Assembly: GCF_900113945.1 (NCBI RefSeq)
Contig: NZ_FORG01000010.1
Location: forward strand, 100,104-164,103
Direction of reading: 5' to 3'
DNA: 64,000 nt
DNA from: Xenorhabdus mauleonii
GTDB taxonomy: Bacteria; Pseudomonadota; Gammaproteobacteria; Enterobacterales; Enterobacteriaceae
A program made the translations under genes and the position numbers. Positions 26,810 to 36,577 of the stretch are shown in pieces. Position 1 is the first letter of the stretch. Each line of letters opens with the position of its first letter. A model generated the notes under the pieces. It was given only the letters and a program-made list of their open reading frames with translations. It did no database searches and was not told where the DNA came from.

Positions 26810-28327
26810 ATGTCATTGAATAGAACTGACAGTTTAAATAAACAAGCTGGGCTGGGTAATTGGTTTGGGCTAATAGTATTAATGTTACCTGTTATATTAG
26901 TCACTGTTGATAATACTGTTTTAGGATTTGCCCTGCCGAAAATAGCGAGTGCTTTGGAACCCAGCGCCAATCAGCAACTATGGATAATAGATGCTTATTC
27001 TTTGGTGTTGGCTAGTTTGTTGATTTCGATGGGCAGTATTGGCGATCGCGTGGGACACCGATTGTTACTGTTATTGGGATCATCTGGATTTACTGTTGTT
27101 TCGGTTTTAACTGCATTTTCAACCTCTGCGGAGCAATTGATTTTTGGTCGCGCTGCGCTTGGTTTTTTTGGTGCGATGCTGATGCCATCAACGCTGGCTC
27201 TGATCAGTTGTCTTTTTGAAGCGCGAGAACAGCGTCGTATTGCTGTTGCTATTTGGGCGACAACATTGACGATCGGCTCGGCTTTGGGGCCTGTTATTGG
27301 GGGGATTTTGTTGCAGTATTTCGACTGGAATTCTATTTTTTTATTAGCAGTACCTATATTGGTGCCTTTATTAATTTTCGGCCCTGTTTTATTGCCTGAA
27401 TCAGATAAAAAACAGACTGGATTTATCGATACCTATAGCGTTGTATTATCGATAATCTCGATGATTGGTATTGTGTATGCGATTAAGCATATAGCCAGTG
27501 ATGGGGTTGATCTTACTGTCATTACCACATTCATTATTAGCTTATTTATCGGAAGAGGATTTATTCGGCGGCAGCAAAAATTACCTGTTCCACTGATGGA
27601 TCTCTCTTTGTTCCGCAGTGGTGTATTTACAGGCTCGATTATTGCGAACTTATTAAGTTTGGCGCTATTGATTGGATTTGTTTTTTTTGCTACTCAATTT
27701 TTACAGATTGTATTAAATATGGAGCCGCTCTTGGCGAGCTTTGCCTTGATACCTGGCCAAATTATGGCAGTTATTGTCGGCATGGCAATCGTACCTGTGG
27801 CTCAAAGAGTATCATCACACTGGCTTATTCCCATCTTACTCGTTTTTGCAGGGGGAGCGTTTTTCCTCATCGCCTATACAGGCAGTGATCTGAATTCAAT
27901 CATTTTCGCTTTTATTATATTGAGCATAGGTGTGGGAGCCATTGCTTCTGTTTCGAGTGATTTGATATTGTCCGCCGTTCCGCCATCTAAGGCTGGTGCT
28001 GCTTCAGCTATCAGCGAAACCGCCTATGAAATTGGTGTTGTTCTAGGCACAACGATTATAGGAGGATTGGTGACGGTTTTTTATCGTCTCCATTTGAAAT
28101 TACCGGATGATATTCCTCAGGAACAAGGCAGATTGGCATTGGAAACACTTGCAGGGGCTTATGAAGTTGCAGGCTCCTTAACAAATGCAGGAGGTCACCA
28201 ATTGATGAATGCAGCAGCCTATTCTTTCACTAATTCCATTCATATTACTGGTTGGTCAATAACAGGGTTAACGGGAATCATTGTCTTAATTGTATGGTAT
28301 TTATTGAAAAAACGTGAAAGCCGCTGA
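26810..28327 (+). CDS. SmvA-like MFS efflux pump (DHA2, 14 helices)
   Basis: A 505-residue inner-membrane H+ antiporter of the DHA2 family. The order of motifs follows SmvA of enterobacteria: D(N)TVL in helix 1, LWIIDAYSLVLASLLISMG, the loop 2-3 motif GDRVGHRLLLLLG, motif C GSALGPVIGGILL in helix 5, and SAISETAYEIGVVLGTTIIGGL in the second half. SmvA exports quaternary ammonium compounds and methyl viologen; here the substrate is only inferred. ATG 26810 has AGGAA 8 bases upstream, whereas the alternative ATG 26789 has no ribosome site. A decayed copy of its 3' end lies at 24201-24262. Confidence 0.85.
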   Translation: MSLNRTDSLNKQAGLGNWFGLIVLMLPVILVTVDNTVLGFALPKIASALEPSANQQLWIIDAYSLVLASLLISMGSIGDRVGHRLLLLLGSSGFTVVSVLTAFSTSAEQLIFGRAALGFFGAMLMPSTLALISCLFEAREQRRIAVAIWATTLTIGSALGPVIGGILLQYFDWNSIFLLAVPILVPLLIFGPVLLPESDKKQTGFIDTYSVVLSIISMIGIVYAIKHIASDGVDLTVITTFIISLFIGRGFIRRQQKLPVPLMDLSLFRSGVFTGSIIANLLSLALLIGFVFFATQFLQIVLNMEPLLASFALIPGQIMAVIVGMAIVPVAQRVSSHWLIPILLVFAGGAFFLIAYTGSDLNSIIFAFIILSIGVGAIASVSSDLILSAVPPSKAGAASAISETAYEIGVVLGTTIIGGLVTVFYRLHLKLPDDIPQEQGRLALETLAGAYEVAGSLTNAGGHQLMNAAAYSFTNSIHITGWSITGLTGIIVLIVWYLLKKRESR

Positions 28328-28374
28328 ATTGTCCAATGAGCATTTTATTTTTTAATCAGTAACATGCCACGTTG

Positions 28375-28412
28375 AAGCTGTCAGATATGATGTCTAACAA
28401 ATCTGACAGCTT
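28375..28412 (+). terminator. Terminator after the MFS gene
   Basis: A perfect 12-bp stem AAGCTGTCAGAT (28375-28386) / ATCTGACAGCTT (28401-28412), followed by AATTTATC. Confidence 0.65.
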
Positions 28413-28455
28413 AATTTATCTATCGATTTTATTTATCGATTAAGAGCCGCAGCCA

Positions 28456-29061
28456 TTACTTCAACCAGCCTTTTTCTTTCGCAGCTTCTAATTGTGGCAA
28501 CAGGTATTTCCACAGTTCAGGATAACTTTCAGGAACAAAGTTGAGCAGCTTCTGGACTTGTTCAAAGCGAATATTATTTTCAACCCAGCTCTGTCCTTCA
28601 TTATGCAGATTCATGAATACCGGCATCACTCTGTCGAGAGTTTTGGCAAAACGCGCTTCTGGTGTGATGGCATCTTCATATTCGTGCCAGAGCGTCAGAA
28701 AATAATCTCTTTGTGTTTCCGGCAGCATGCCAAAGATACGGTTGGCCGCTTTAACCTCTTCCGCTTCAATAGCTTTGCGGGCAGCCAGATCGAACGCGAT
28801 AACATCTCCGGCATCAATTTCAACGATGTCATGGATCAACGCCATCTGAATGACGCGGCTAATGTCGATATCCCCTGCATAAGGTGCAAAGCTGATAACC
28901 GCAAGAGCAAAATGCCAGCTATGTTCAGCTGAGTTTTCATGGCGTGTGTTGTTCAATAATTTCGTTTTGCGATGGACATACTTTAATTTATCCAGCTCCA
29001 TAATAAACGCAATAACGTCAGTAAAAGGGCCGAAGTCAGCGGTAGGTACAGCTAGCGACAT
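28456..29061 (-). CDS. HD-domain hydrolase (HDDC2/YfbR-like nucleotidase family)
   Basis: A 201-residue cytosolic protein with the metal-binding HD pattern: His in RHENSAEHSWHFAL, His-Asp in ALIHDIVEIDAGD, and a distal Asp in AKTLDRVMP. The family includes 5'-deoxynucleotidases acting on dNMPs; a house-cleaning nucleotidase role is likely but unproven. The frame is open 4 codons further (MRFC), but ATG at 29061 on the minus strand follows GAGGT by 5 bases. It lies 15 bp downstream of ygfZ on the same strand, so it may be co-transcribed with it. Confidence 0.8.
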   Translation of the reverse strand: MSLAVPTADFGPFTDVIAFIMELDKLKYVHRKTKLLNNTRHENSAEHSWHFALAVISFAPYAGDIDISRVIQMALIHDIVEIDAGDVIAFDLAARKAIEAEEVKAANRIFGMLPETQRDYFLTLWHEYEDAITPEARFAKTLDRVMPVFMNLHNEGQSWVENNIRFEQVQKLLNFVPESYPELWKYLLPQLEAAKEKGWLK

Positions 29062-29076
29062 ACAAAACCTCAATAA

Positions 29077-30078
29077 TTATTTTTCTTCATCCAACGAATA
29101 AGGCAATGCCTGAATGGTTAGGGCATTATCTTGGTCTTCACGGATACGGAACACACTGTCTGCTTCCATATCATTATTCATGACAACTTGCACCCAGACT
29201 GAATTATCAGCCAGCTTGGCAGCGGCCAACACCGATCCCGTCCGGCGCCACTTATCACCCAATTTCCACTCTAAGTCATCGCCTGCACTTGGCAGCGAAG
29301 AAGCGCTGCCGGCCAACCAATACATCGCCCGTTTATTGGCACCGCGATATTTAGCCCGAGCGACCATTTCCTGACCGGTATAGCAGCCTTTTTTAAAGCT
29401 GATGCTGTGCTCGATCGCTTGGAGGTTTGTTGCTTGCGGGATCAATTGGGCGCTGGTCGCGCTGTCAATCACAGGGAAACCGGCTTCAATCTCCAGTGCC
29501 AGCCATTGTTGGCTATCATTCAATTGCGATTGGGATTTTTCGACCAGTGTTGTGGCCAATTGGCTTGCAGTTGCATTATCAGTTACTAACAAAAAACGTT
29601 CTGCCGGCAGTGAAAAGTGGAGAAGTGTCGTGTTTTGATGCTGAATAACCGGAGATTCAGCATCGGGCAGCGTCGGGAAACAGGTTGCCAGCGCTTCCCG
29701 GCTACCTGCTCCGGCTACACCAAGCAGGGTATTTTCTTCATCCTTGGCAAAAGTCACCTTGGAAAACACAGCATATTTTTTCAATTCTGTCAGTTGCGTA
29801 TCCAATAACGAGCGACGCTCAATGTAAGCAAAACCTTCACCACGACGAAACAGCCGCAGGTTGCTCCACATTTTCCCCTTGGCATCACAATGCGCGGTTA
29901 ACACATGTTGGTTTTCATTGAGGGAATCAAGATCTGCTGTGATTTGCCCTTGCAGATACTTCTGGGCATCAGCGCCAGTGGCTGTCACAAGCCCCCAATC
30001 ATCAAGGGAGATTAAAGTCAGTGGAAGCGTTGCAGAAGAAGATGGTGATTGTGCAGAAAAAGGAATTTGATAAGCCAT
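29077..30078 (-). CDS. ygfZ: Folate-binding Fe-S/tRNA-modification protein YgfZ
   Basis: A 333-residue GcvT-like folate-binding protein that supports the synthesis or repair of certain Fe-S enzymes, including MiaB. The diagnostic motif K-G-C-Y-T-G-Q-E is present as [19 protein letters not shown], with the functionally essential cysteine. It is divergent from sdhE, as in E. coli, where ygfZ, sdhE, ygfX, fldB and xerD follow in the same order. The length matches the family (326 in E. coli). Confidence 0.94.
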   Translation of the reverse strand: MAYQIPFSAQSPSSSATLPLTLISLDDWGLVTATGADAQKYLQGQITADLDSLNENQHVLTAHCDAKGKMWSNLRLFRRGEGFAYIERRSLLDTQLTELKKYAVFSKVTFAKDEENTLLGVAGAGSREALATCFPTLPDAESPVIQHQNTTLLHFSLPAERFLLVTDNATASQLATTLVEKSQSQLNDSQQWLALEIEAGFPVIDSATSAQLIPQATNLQAIEHSISFKKGCYTGQEMVARAKYRGANKRAMYWLAGSASSLPSAGDDLEWKLGDKWRRTGSVLAAAKLADNSVWVQVVMNNDMEADSVFRIREDQDNALTIQALPYSLDEEK

Positions 30079-30313
30079 AGCAGCTCCTGCTAGTCAAACT
30101 GTCTGAGAAATAACGCTAATGGTAAAAGAGAAGTGGGTTAATGCAAAGGGGTTATTCTCATTATCTCCGAATAACGAATTTATTATCGGGTTGTTGCGAG
30201 TGACTTCGCAACTTGTCGATATATCCAGTCATTCAATCGTAGCAGATGATGAAAAACGAGTTAGGATCGTTGATAATCCAGCCTGATGAAAATGATAAAG
30301 AGGCAGTTTAAAC

Positions 30314-30580
30314 ATGGATATTGAAAACAAAGCGCGTATTCATTGGGCATGTCGTCGTGGCATGCGGGAATTGGATATTTCTATCATGCCATTTTTTGAA
30401 TATGAATATGATTCATTGAATGATGACGAAAAACGAATTTTCGTTCGTTTGTTAGAATGTCCAGACCCTGATCTCTTCAACTGGATTATGAATCATGGGC
30501 GTCCTGAAGATGACGAACTTTTCCATATGGTGAAGTTAATCCAAAGCAGAAACCAAGCCCGTGGTCCTGTGGAACAATGA
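30314..30580 (+). CDS. sdhE: FAD assembly factor SdhE
   Basis: An 88-residue cytosolic protein (YgfY) that promotes covalent attachment of FAD to SdhA and FrdA. The conserved RGMRE motif (residues 15-19), needed for flavinylation, is present in [18 protein letters not shown], and C-terminal conserved residues include [10 protein letters not shown]. The ATG has GAGGCAG upstream. The 3' end overlaps ygfX by 20 bases, indicating translational coupling as in Serratia and E. coli. Confidence 0.95.
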   Translation: MDIENKARIHWACRRGMRELDISIMPFFEYEYDSLNDDEKRIFVRLLECPDPDLFNWIMNHGRPEDDELFHMVKLIQSRNQARGPVEQ

Positions 30581-31004
30581 ATTAACCATATCCCGCCACA
30601 CCCGCCTGTTTTCCAGTTGCGTTCATGGCGGGGTTGCATTGGCGGCTTTATTGGCACCGTGGCCGATTAGCGACGTTTATTTCTGGCTTCCATCGTTTGT
30701 TATCATCATATTGCTTGCCGTCATCATGATGAGCTGGATAAGGAGCCAGAAAAGTATCCATCGGTGCCAAGGAAGGCTGGTACTGTTCAAAGACAATAAA
30801 GTTCACTGGCAAAAGGCCGCATGGAGCATTAACCAACCGCCATGGTTTTGCCATTACGGGATGGTTGTTGTCCTTGATGCATTTGGTGATGTGGATAATA
30901 CAGGTGACCAGCCGCCAGCCCGGTTATGGCTGGCATTTGATAGCATGTCACCAGAAGCATGGCGCCATTTGAATCAGCTTATGCGCCAATATCCTGATAC
31001 ATAG
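30561..31004 (+). CDS. ygfX: YgfX/CptA membrane protein
   Basis: A 147-residue inner-membrane protein with two helices near the N-terminus ([28 protein letters not shown]) and a cytosolic C-terminal domain. Its start GTG gives the MVLW N-terminus shared with E. coli YgfX and overlaps sdhE. In E. coli it has been described as CptA, a toxin interfering with FtsZ and MreB with SdhE (CptB) as antitoxin; in Serratia it has been tied to prodigiosin regulation. The conserved pairing is the main evidence here. Confidence 0.88.
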   Translation: MVLWNNELTISRHTRLFSSCVHGGVALAALLAPWPISDVYFWLPSFVIIILLAVIMMSWIRSQKSIHRCQGRLVLFKDNKVHWQKAAWSINQPPWFCHYGMVVVLDAFGDVDNTGDQPPARLWLAFDSMSPEAWRHLNQLMRQYPDT

Positions 31005-31069
31005 CTAATCTGATATATCGTTAAATTGGGGCTCGCCATTTATCAGGCCAAGGCTCAGATCAAGGCAGG

Positions 31070-31591
31070 TTAAAACAGAGATTCCATTTCAGATAAAATT
31101 TGTACGCACCATTCGCCTAAGCGCTCATCGGTTTGTTCGAACTGGTTGACATCATCCAGTGCCAATCCGACAAATTGCTTACCATCTTCAGACAGTGGCT
31201 TAGGGCTGGTGAATTCATAACCCTCTGTTGGCCAGAATCCAATAAATTGCACACCTGTTGGCAATAGATGATGATAGAGCATTCCCAGCGCATCCAAGAA
31301 CCACTCACCATAATCGATTTGATCGCCCATGCCGTACATGGCAACTATCTTTCCTGCCAGATCCAATGATGGAAGGTTATCCCAAATTGCCAGCCAATCT
31401 TCCTGTAACTCACCAAAATCCCAAGTAGGGATACCGAGAATGAGGACAGAATACTCTTCCATCAATTGCGGATCGCAATCTTTGACATCATGCAAATCGA
31501 CTAGATCTTCACCGAGTATATCGCGTATTTTTTCTGCTACCATTTCTGTGTAGCAAGTGCTGGAGCCGTAAAAGAGACCAATTTTCATCAT
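31070..31591 (-). CDS. fldB: Flavodoxin FldB
   Basis: A 173-residue long-chain flavodoxin, an FMN electron carrier. The FMN phosphate loop is [14 protein letters not shown] with the Cys-Tyr pair typical of FldB rather than FldA; the isoalloxazine-flanking segments [13 protein letters not shown] and [12 protein letters not shown] are intact. It is divergent from xerD and converges with ygfX, the E. coli order. Two adjacent ATG codons can serve as start. Confidence 0.93.
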   Translation of the reverse strand: MMKIGLFYGSSTCYTEMVAEKIRDILGEDLVDLHDVKDCDPQLMEEYSVLILGIPTWDFGELQEDWLAIWDNLPSLDLAGKIVAMYGMGDQIDYGEWFLDALGMLYHHLLPTGVQFIGFWPTEGYEFTSPKPLSEDGKQFVGLALDDVNQFEQTDERLGEWCVQILSEMESLF

Positions 31592-31713
31592 TATTCATCA
31601 GGAAATTTTGAACGTCAGGGCGGTATTGTAACAGAAGAATTGCTTTTTCAGGCATAATAGCCGAGCCGATAGGAAGGCGTAGACAGATAGGGTGCAAATA
31701 GAATGGAGGGGCA

Positions 31714-32673
31714 ATGCCAAAAAAACACGATCAACCCGAAAAATACGATCAAGCAGAAAACCGCTCACTGGAAACATCCCCGTTAGCCGATCCCCTGATA
31801 GAACAATTTTTGGACACTATCTGGCTAGAAAAGGATCTGGCTGAAAACACCCTGATTTCTTATCGACTTGACTTACAAGCCTTGAATAATTGGCTGGTGA
31901 ATTATGGGCACAACTTACTTTCTGTACAGCCTATAGAACTACAATCATTTTTGGCAGAGCGGGTAGACGGCGGTTATAAAGCCAGTAGCTCTGCTCGGCT
32001 ATTGAGTGCAATGCGGCGATTATTTCAATACCTGTATCGGGAAAAAATACGCGAAGATGATCCAACCGCATTATTGTCGGCACCTAAATTACCTAAACGG
32101 CTACCCAAGGATTTAAGTGAAAAGCAAGTTGAGGATTTACTCAACACACCTTTGACAGAAAATCCGATTGAATTGCGGGATAAGGCAATGCTTGAAATGC
32201 TTTATGCTTGTGGATTGCGGGTTTCAGAATTAGTTGGTCTAACCTTATCAGATGTGGGTTTGCGTCAGGGCGTTATCAGGATAATCGGCAAAGGAAATAA
32301 AGAAAGATTGGTTCCGCTAGGAGAAGAAGCCATTTACTGGCTGGAAAAATATCTGGAATATGGGCGTCCCTGGTTATTGAATGGCGGGGTATCTGATGTT
32401 TTTTTCCCCAGTAAACGGGGAACGCAGATGACACGGCAGACGTTCTGGCATCGGATAAAACATTATGCCATATTGGCGGGAATTGATTCTGAACGCTTGT
32501 CTCCCCATGTTTTGCGCCATGCTTTTGCGACACATTTACTTAATCATGGTGCAGACTTGCGTGTTGTACAGATGTTACTGGGTCATAGTGACCTATCCAC
32601 AACTCAGATATACACTCATGTAGCGACCGAACGTCTTAAGGTGCTGCATCAACGACATCATCCTCGCGGGTAA
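31714..32673 (+). CDS. xerD: Tyrosine recombinase XerD
   Basis: A 319-residue site-specific recombinase that, with XerC, resolves chromosome dimers at dif under FtsK control. The catalytic set is complete: Arg in YACGLRVSELVGL, Lys in GKGNKERLV, the HxLR box HVLRHAFATHLL, His in LLGHSDLSTTQIY, and the nucleophile Tyr in TQIYTHV. The N-terminal ~20 residues (KKHDQPEKYDQAENR) are an extra charged stretch relative to E. coli XerD (298). The ribosome site is GAGGGGC. First gene of xerD-dsbC-recJ. Confidence 0.94.
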   Translation: MPKKHDQPEKYDQAENRSLETSPLADPLIEQFLDTIWLEKDLAENTLISYRLDLQALNNWLVNYGHNLLSVQPIELQSFLAERVDGGYKASSSARLLSAMRRLFQYLYREKIREDDPTALLSAPKLPKRLPKDLSEKQVEDLLNTPLTENPIELRDKAMLEMLYACGLRVSELVGLTLSDVGLRQGVIRIIGKGNKERLVPLGEEAIYWLEKYLEYGRPWLLNGGVSDVFFPSKRGTQMTRQTFWHRIKHYAILAGIDSERLSPHVLRHAFATHLLNHGADLRVVQMLLGHSDLSTTQIYTHVATERLKVLHQRHHPRG

Positions 32674-32706
32674 CTGTGTAGAAGGATGCAAATATAGGAA
32701 CAAAAA

Positions 32707-33408
32707 ATGAAGAAGATTGTATTTTACCTTTCCTTGATGTTGACAGCCTTTGCCAGCAATAGCTTTGCTGATGAAAGTACAATCAACAAATCATTGTCTA
32801 AAATGGGGCTTAAAGCAGAAAGCATTGCCCCTTCGAAACTTCCCGGCATTAGCACCGTTTTAACCAGTCATGGCATTGTATATATGTCTAATGATGGTAA
32901 TTATCTGTTGCAGGGAGCACTCTATGATATTAGCGGCAGCGTCCCGAAAAATATCAGTAATCAGATTTTGGTTAAAAAATTAGATGCCTTGAAAAATCAG
33001 ATGATTATCTACAAGGCACCAAAAGAAAAACATGTTATTACTGTTTTTACTGATATTACTTGCGGTTACTGCCAAAAATTGCATAACAGCATGCAGGAAT
33101 ATAACGATTTGGGAATTACTGTTCGTTATTTGGCATTCCCTCGTCATGGCCTGCAACATCAATCCGCTAAAGACATGCAATCTATTTGGTGCAGCGCTAA
33201 ACCAAACAAGTCACTGGATGCTGTATTTAAAGGTGAAAAAGTTTCTCCAATCAAAAGCTGCAAAGTTGATATCGAAAAACAATATGAACTGGGCTTGAAG
33301 TTTGGTGTTCAAGGTACGCCTGCAATTATCCTGCAAGATGGCAGTCTGATTGGTGGTTATTTATCGCCAAAAGATTTGTTGGCCGGATTGGAACAACATG
33401 GCGAATAA
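32707..33408 (+). CDS. dsbC: Disulfide isomerase DsbC
   Basis: A 233-residue periplasmic homodimeric protein that reshuffles wrong disulfides. Signal peptide: residues 1-21 (KKIVFYLSLMLTAFASNSFA). N-terminal dimerisation domain, then a thioredoxin fold with the active site CGYC in VFTDITCGYCQKLHNSM and the cis-proline loop GTPAII. A second disulfide pair is provided by C161-type cysteines (WCSAKP and KSCKVD). Conserved operon position between xerD and recJ. Confidence 0.95.
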   Translation: MKKIVFYLSLMLTAFASNSFADESTINKSLSKMGLKAESIAPSKLPGISTVLTSHGIVYMSNDGNYLLQGALYDISGSVPKNISNQILVKKLDALKNQMIIYKAPKEKHVITVFTDITCGYCQKLHNSMQEYNDLGITVRYLAFPRHGLQHQSAKDMQSIWCSAKPNKSLDAVFKGEKVSPIKSCKVDIEKQYELGLKFGVQGTPAIILQDGSLIGGYLSPKDLLAGLEQHGE

Positions 33409-33528
33409 CCAATAATGGCTCTCATTCAATGAATAACGATTTGTAAAAAACCAGCCTGTTAAAAGCTGTCAATGCAACGTTATCAATGAAAAGCTATCAG
33501 TAAAAAAATTATCAGTGAATAACTACCT

Positions 33529-35268
33529 GTGAATAGAGAAACACAACTCCGCCGCCGACCAGTGGCGGATCTCAGCGAACTTCCCAACACAATCCACCCG
33601 TTGCTGCGTCGGTTATACGCGATGCGTGGTGTGCGTCAGGCCGATGAACTCGAACGCAGTGCAAAGGGGTTGCTCAGTTACCAGTCACTTAATGGCATAG
33701 AACAGTCTATTTCCCTGTTGATAACAGCATTGCATGAACATTGGCGCATCGTCATTGTTGGCGATTTTGATGCTGATGGCGCAACCAGTACGGCATTGTG
33801 CATGCGCGCTTTACGGGCAATGGGTTATCGCAACCTCGATTATTTGGTTCCAAACCGCTTTGAAGACGGTTATGGATTGAGTGTTCAGGTTGTCAATGAA
33901 GTTGTCAAAAAAGGTGCGGACCTGATAATCACCGTGGATAACGGGATCTCATCTCATGAGGGTGTAACCGCCGCACATCAACACGGCATTAAAGTGATTG
34001 TCACTGACCATCACTTGCCGGGGGAAACGTTGCCAGCCGCAGATGCCATCATCAATCCGAACTTGGTTGATTGTACCTTTCCATCCAAGGCATTGGCGGG
34101 GGTTGGCGTCGCATTTTATCTGATGTCTGCGCTCAGGGCTGAGTTGCGCAAAGCAGCATGGTTTGAACAACAAGGCATGCCGCTTCCCAATCTGGCAGAG
34201 CTGCTGGATTTAGTCGCATTGGGCACGGTGGCTGACGTTGTTCCCCTTGATACCAACAACCGTATTTTTGTGTATCAAGGATTGAATCGCATTCGGGCAG
34301 GGCGTTGTTGTGCGGGAATACGGGCATTGCTTGAAGTTTCCAAACGGGAAGCCACAAAATTAGCTGCCAGCGATTTAGGTTTTGCATTGGGGCCACGATT
34401 AAACGCCGCAGGGCGCCTGGATGATATGTCCGTCGGGGTTGCCTTATTACTGACCGACGACATAGTACAAGCCCGCCAAATAGCCTGTGAATTGGATGGC
34501 TTGAACCAGACTCGGCGGGAAATCGAGCAAGGTATGCAGCAAGAAGCCCTGCTGATTTGTGACAACATTGAACGAAATCATACTCAATTACCTTACGGCT
34601 TGGCGATTTATCATCCCGAATGGCATCAAGGTGTGGTAGGGATTCTGGCTTCACGGATAAAAGAGCGTTTCCATCGTCCGGTGATCGCTTTTGCTCCCGC
34701 GGGAGATGGCACTTTAAAAGGATCCGGTCGTTCTATAAATGGCTTGCATATGCGTGATGCTCTTGAACGTCTTGATACCCTGCATCCAGGGCTGATGCTG
34801 AAATTTGGCGGTCATGCAATGGCGGCAGGATTATCCATTGAGCCGGACAAATTTGATCTATTCCAGCGCTATTTTTCCGATCTGGTAGCAGAATGGCTGG
34901 ATGTTGCACAACTTGAAGGTGTTGTCTGGAGTGATGGTGAGCTGGCGTTAGGGGAATTGTCGCTGGAAATCGCTGAAATCCTGCGTGATGGCGGCCCATG
35001 GGGGCAAGCATTTGCCGAGCCGGTTTTTGACGGCAAATTCAAAATACTGCAACAACGCATTGTCGGCGAAAATCACCTCAAGGTAATGCTCGAACCATTA
35101 AATGGCGGCCCAATGCTGGATGGCATTGCATTCAATATTGATGTGAAACGGTGGCCGGATAATAGCGTTAAAACCGTGGAACTGGCCTATAAATTGGATA
35201 TTAATGAATTTCGTGGCAACCGTGATGTTCAGCTTTTGATCCAACACATTTGGCCTTTGGCTCATTAA
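33529..35268 (+). CDS. recJ: Single-strand DNA exonuclease RecJ
   Basis: A 579-residue 5'-3' exonuclease of RecF recombination and mismatch or base-excision repair. DHH motifs are intact: VVGDFDADGATS, VDNGISS, TDHH, LGTVADVVPLD, and the DHHA1-type GGHAMAAGL. The start is GTG at 33529, giving NRETQLRRRP, which lines up with E. coli MKQQIQLRRR. It is 120 bp downstream of dsbC and probably in the same unit. Confidence 0.95.
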   Translation: MNRETQLRRRPVADLSELPNTIHPLLRRLYAMRGVRQADELERSAKGLLSYQSLNGIEQSISLLITALHEHWRIVIVGDFDADGATSTALCMRALRAMGYRNLDYLVPNRFEDGYGLSVQVVNEVVKKGADLIITVDNGISSHEGVTAAHQHGIKVIVTDHHLPGETLPAADAIINPNLVDCTFPSKALAGVGVAFYLMSALRAELRKAAWFEQQGMPLPNLAELLDLVALGTVADVVPLDTNNRIFVYQGLNRIRAGRCCAGIRALLEVSKREATKLAASDLGFALGPRLNAAGRLDDMSVGVALLLTDDIVQARQIACELDGLNQTRREIEQGMQQEALLICDNIERNHTQLPYGLAIYHPEWHQGVVGILASRIKERFHRPVIAFAPAGDGTLKGSGRSINGLHMRDALERLDTLHPGLMLKFGGHAMAAGLSIEPDKFDLFQRYFSDLVAEWLDVAQLEGVVWSDGELALGELSLEIAEILRDGGPWGQAFAEPVFDGKFKILQQRIVGENHLKVMLEPLNGGPMLDGIAFNIDVKRWPDNSVKTVELAYKLDINEFRGNRDVQLLIQHIWPLAH

Positions 35269-35469
35269 TCTTTTCTTTGCAGCATTGATCTTTGACTCAC
35301 TGATCTTTGTAATAAATTGATCTTAGTAATAAATGGTCGCGTGGTAAAGATTGTATGGCAAATCTCAGAAATGCTATAAACACGTTGACAGATCCGTTAC
35401 AATGCACGGTTCGAAAATATGCATGCGACCATCATTTATTCATAATACACAACGTATAAGACACTAAAT

Positions 35470-36568
35470 ATGTTTGAAATTAATCCGGTAAAAAACCACA
35501 TTCAGGACCTGTCTGAGCGGACAGCAGTTCTGAGGGGGTATCTTTGACTATGATGCCAAGAAAGAACGCTTAGAAGAAGTTAATGCTGAACTGGAACAGC
35601 CTGATGTCTGGAATGAACCGGATCGGGCACAGGCGTTGGGTAAAGAGCGTTCATCTCTGGAAAGCATCGTAGAAACGATTGATCAGCTTGATCAAGGCTT
35701 GGAAGACGTGAATGGGCTGTTGGAACTGGCAATTGAAGCGGATGACGAAGAAACCTTCAATGAAGCCGTTGACGAATTGAAACAGTTGGAAGAAAAACTG
35801 GCTCAGTTAGAATTCCGCCGCATGTTCTCTGGTGAATATGATAGCGCAAACTGCTACCTTGATCTTCAAGCGGGTTCTGGCGGTACAGAAGCACAGGATT
35901 GGGCCAGCATGTTGATGCGCATGTATTTGCGTTGGGCCGAATCCAAAGGCTTCAAGACCGAAATCATTGAAGAATCTGATGGTGACGTTGCTGGCCTGAA
36001 ATCCGCAACCATCAAAATCATCGGTGAATATGCTTATGGCTGGTTACGTACAGAAACGGGCGTTCATCGCTTGGTACGTAAAAGTCCATTTGATTCAGGT
36101 GGTCGCCGCCATACATCATTCAGCTCTGCCTTTATTTATCCGGAAGTGGATGATGATATTGATATCGAAATCAATCCGGCAGATTTGCGTATCGATGTAT
36201 ACCGTGCATCAGGTGCTGGTGGTCAGCACGTCAACAAAACTGAATCCGCTGTACGTATCACCCACGTACCGACTGGCGTTGTCACCCAATGTCAGACAGA
36301 CCGCTCTCAGCATAAAAACAAAGACCAGGCGATGAAACAGTTGAAAGCAAAACTGTATGAACTGGAAATGCAGAAAAAGAATGCTGATAAACAAGCAATG
36401 GAAGAAAACAAATCTGACATTGGCTGGGGCAGTCAAATTCGCTCTTACGTTTTAGATGATTCCCGCATTAAAGATTTGCGTACTGGTGTTGAAACCCGCA
36501 ATACGCAATCAGTGCTGGATGGAGATTTGGACAAATTCATTGAAGCAAGCCTAAAAGCTGGCCTATGA
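35470..36568 (+). CDS. prfB: Peptide chain release factor 2 (programmed +1 frameshift)
   Basis: RF2 recognises UGA and UAA. The reading frame starts ATG 35470, runs 25 codons to an in-frame TGA at 35545-35547, and continues after a +1 slip at CTT-T (joined 35470-35544 and 35546-36568), giving 365 residues, the E. coli length. The stop-codon recognition tripeptide SPF is in [15 protein letters not shown] and the GGQ motif is in [19 protein letters not shown]2 levels thus autoregulate at the shift site. lysS follows after 9 bp, the conserved prfB-lysS operon. A simple frame search would miss the first ~55 residues. Confidence 0.97.
35533..35548 (+). promoter_or_regulatory. prfB +1 recoding site
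   Basis: An internal Shine-Dalgarno-like AGGGGG three bases before CTT TGA C, the canonical RF2 autoregulatory frameshift signal. Confidence 0.97.
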
Positions 36569-36577
36569 GGAACTAAA

